From assembly GCA_937942965.1 (NCBI GenBank), contig CALDGN010000030.1:1-15426 (forward strand): a DNA stretch of 15,426 nucleotides, written 5' to 3'. Both the position numbers and the translations under genes were made by a program. Below, piece by piece: positions 15,047 to 15,426 of the stretch. The DNA is from an uncultured Acidimicrobiales bacterium. GTDB taxonomy: Bacteria > Actinomycetota > Acidimicrobiia > Acidimicrobiales > UBA10347. The notes beneath the pieces were generated by a model, which was given only the letters and a program-made list of their open reading frames with translations, made no database searches and had not been told where the DNA came from. Every line of letters starts with the position of its first letter. Position 1 is the first letter of the stretch.

Positions 15047-15104
15047 GTTGCGCTGGCCGATCCGGTGGTGTAGACCTCCCCCGGGTGGAGTACGCCAGCG
15101 CAAC
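15047..15104. repeat. Perfect 11-bp inverted repeat in the comF / secreted-protein divergent region
   Basis: GTTGCGCTGGC (15047-15057) and GCCAGCGCAAC (15094-15104) are exact reverse complements separated by 36 bases. The interval also holds CTCC-n7-GGAG (15076-15090) around CCCGGG. The left arm contains the -35 candidate of the rightward promoter. This may be an operator pair for a dimeric regulator. Confidence 0.7.
15048..15076 (+). promoter_or_regulatory. Candidate promoter for the small secreted-protein gene
   Basis: TTGCGC (15048-15053) and TAGACC (15071-15076) are separated by exactly 17 bases and lie 56 bases before the ATG at 15132. This is the best-looking sigma70-type promoter in the window. 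The -10 resembles the TAGACT box in front of secA. Confidence 0.5.
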
Positions 15105-15131
15105 CGCGCGTCTGGTCGAGCGGGGAGAATC

Positions 15132-15426
15132 ATGAACGAGCATCGAGTGCAGTCGGCGGCGATGGGCGACGGCGTGTCGATCGTCGATCGGGTCCGATCG
15201 GGTGGCCTGTTTCTGTGGGTGGTCGCCGGCATCGTGCTGGCGTTTCTGGCGGCCAGCACGGCGCTCGTCGATGCCGTCCCGATCGAGACACAGCTGGGGC
15301 CAAGCGCCGCGGCCGGCGTCCTCGCCGACAGCGACCCGCAACCGGAACCGGCGGCGGTGGCAGCGGTCGATCCTGCGTGCAAGTACCCGAACAAGTATCC
15401 CGATCCCTGCAAGAAGGATGTCCCTC
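15132..15426 (+). CDS. Small secreted or membrane-anchored protein of unknown function, N-terminal part
   Basis: The open frame starts at ATG 15132, with GGGGAGA placed about four bases upstream as a good ribosome binding site, and runs off the window after 98 codons. Residues 1-24 are polar; 25-47 (GGLFLWVVAGIVLAFLAAS...) form a single hydrophobic helix acting as a signal peptide or anchor. Residues 48-80 are rich in Ala, Pro and Asp. From 83 there is CKYPNKYPDPCKKDVP, with a Cys pair ten apart and repeated Lys-Tyr-Pro. I do not recognise the family. ATG at 15162 would give a slightly shorter start. Divergent from comF; the promoter candidate and inverted repeat lie in between. Confidence 0.75.
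   Translation, partial: MNEHRVQSAAMGDGVSIVDRVRSGGLFLWVVAGIVLAFLAASTALVDAVPIETQLGPSAAAGVLADSDPQPEPAAVAAVDPACKYPNKYPDPCKKDVP

Overview
The window is a GC-rich bacterial chromosome segment that reads as a high-GC actinobacterium. The best single marker is the dehydrogenase at 305-1393, whose closest remembered relatives are mycothiol-dependent formaldehyde dehydrogenases (MscR/AdhE2); mycothiol is an actinobacterial thiol. The cell-division, secretion and ribosome-hibernation genes also sit in an actinobacterial-style order. Codon use and the mix of genes remind me of Acidimicrobiia (Ilumatobacter-like), but that class-level guess is inference from memory, not from a search.

Layout. (1) 1-1393: the 3' end of a phytanoyl-CoA dioxygenase-family gene (+) meets mscR (-) tail to tail, the two stop codons sharing one CTAG. 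(2) 1525-5361 (-): ftsE, ftsX and a secreted M23 (LytM) peptidase with coiled coils and an unusual Cys-rich repeat region. They are read ftsE>ftsX>M23 with 6- and 15-bp gaps, so probably as one operon for septal or lateral cell-wall hydrolysis. (3) 5547-8680 (+): a membrane GGDEF-EAL cyclic-di-GMP protein overlapping by ATGA with a DUF4399-like lipoprotein gene. This pair runs against its surroundings. (4) 8758-12660 (-): secA followed by prfB (RF2) after 30 bp. (5) 12816-14991 (-): comF, long-form hpf, and a degenerate NarL-type response regulator-like gene, in transcription order comF>hpf>regulator>secA>prfB. (6) 15132-end (+): the 5' end of a small secreted or membrane-anchored protein gene of unknown function, divergent from comF.

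The genes are mostly housekeeping: export (SecA), translation termination (RF2), ribosome hibernation (HPF), cell-wall remodelling (FtsEX plus M23) and formaldehyde detoxification (MscR). The parts I cannot explain from standard families are the Cys-repeat ectodomain of the FtsEX-linked hydrolase, the c-di-GMP/lipoprotein pair that interrupts the prfB-ftsE neighbourhood, the degenerate regulator flanked on both sides by short tandem repeats, and the palindrome-rich intergenic regions around 12.7, 13.5 and 15.1 kb.

No gap between genes exceeds about 185 bp. I saw no tRNA, rRNA, CRISPR array, insertion sequence or phage gene. Promoter, operator and terminator entries were read by eye from short motifs and are weaker than the gene calls.
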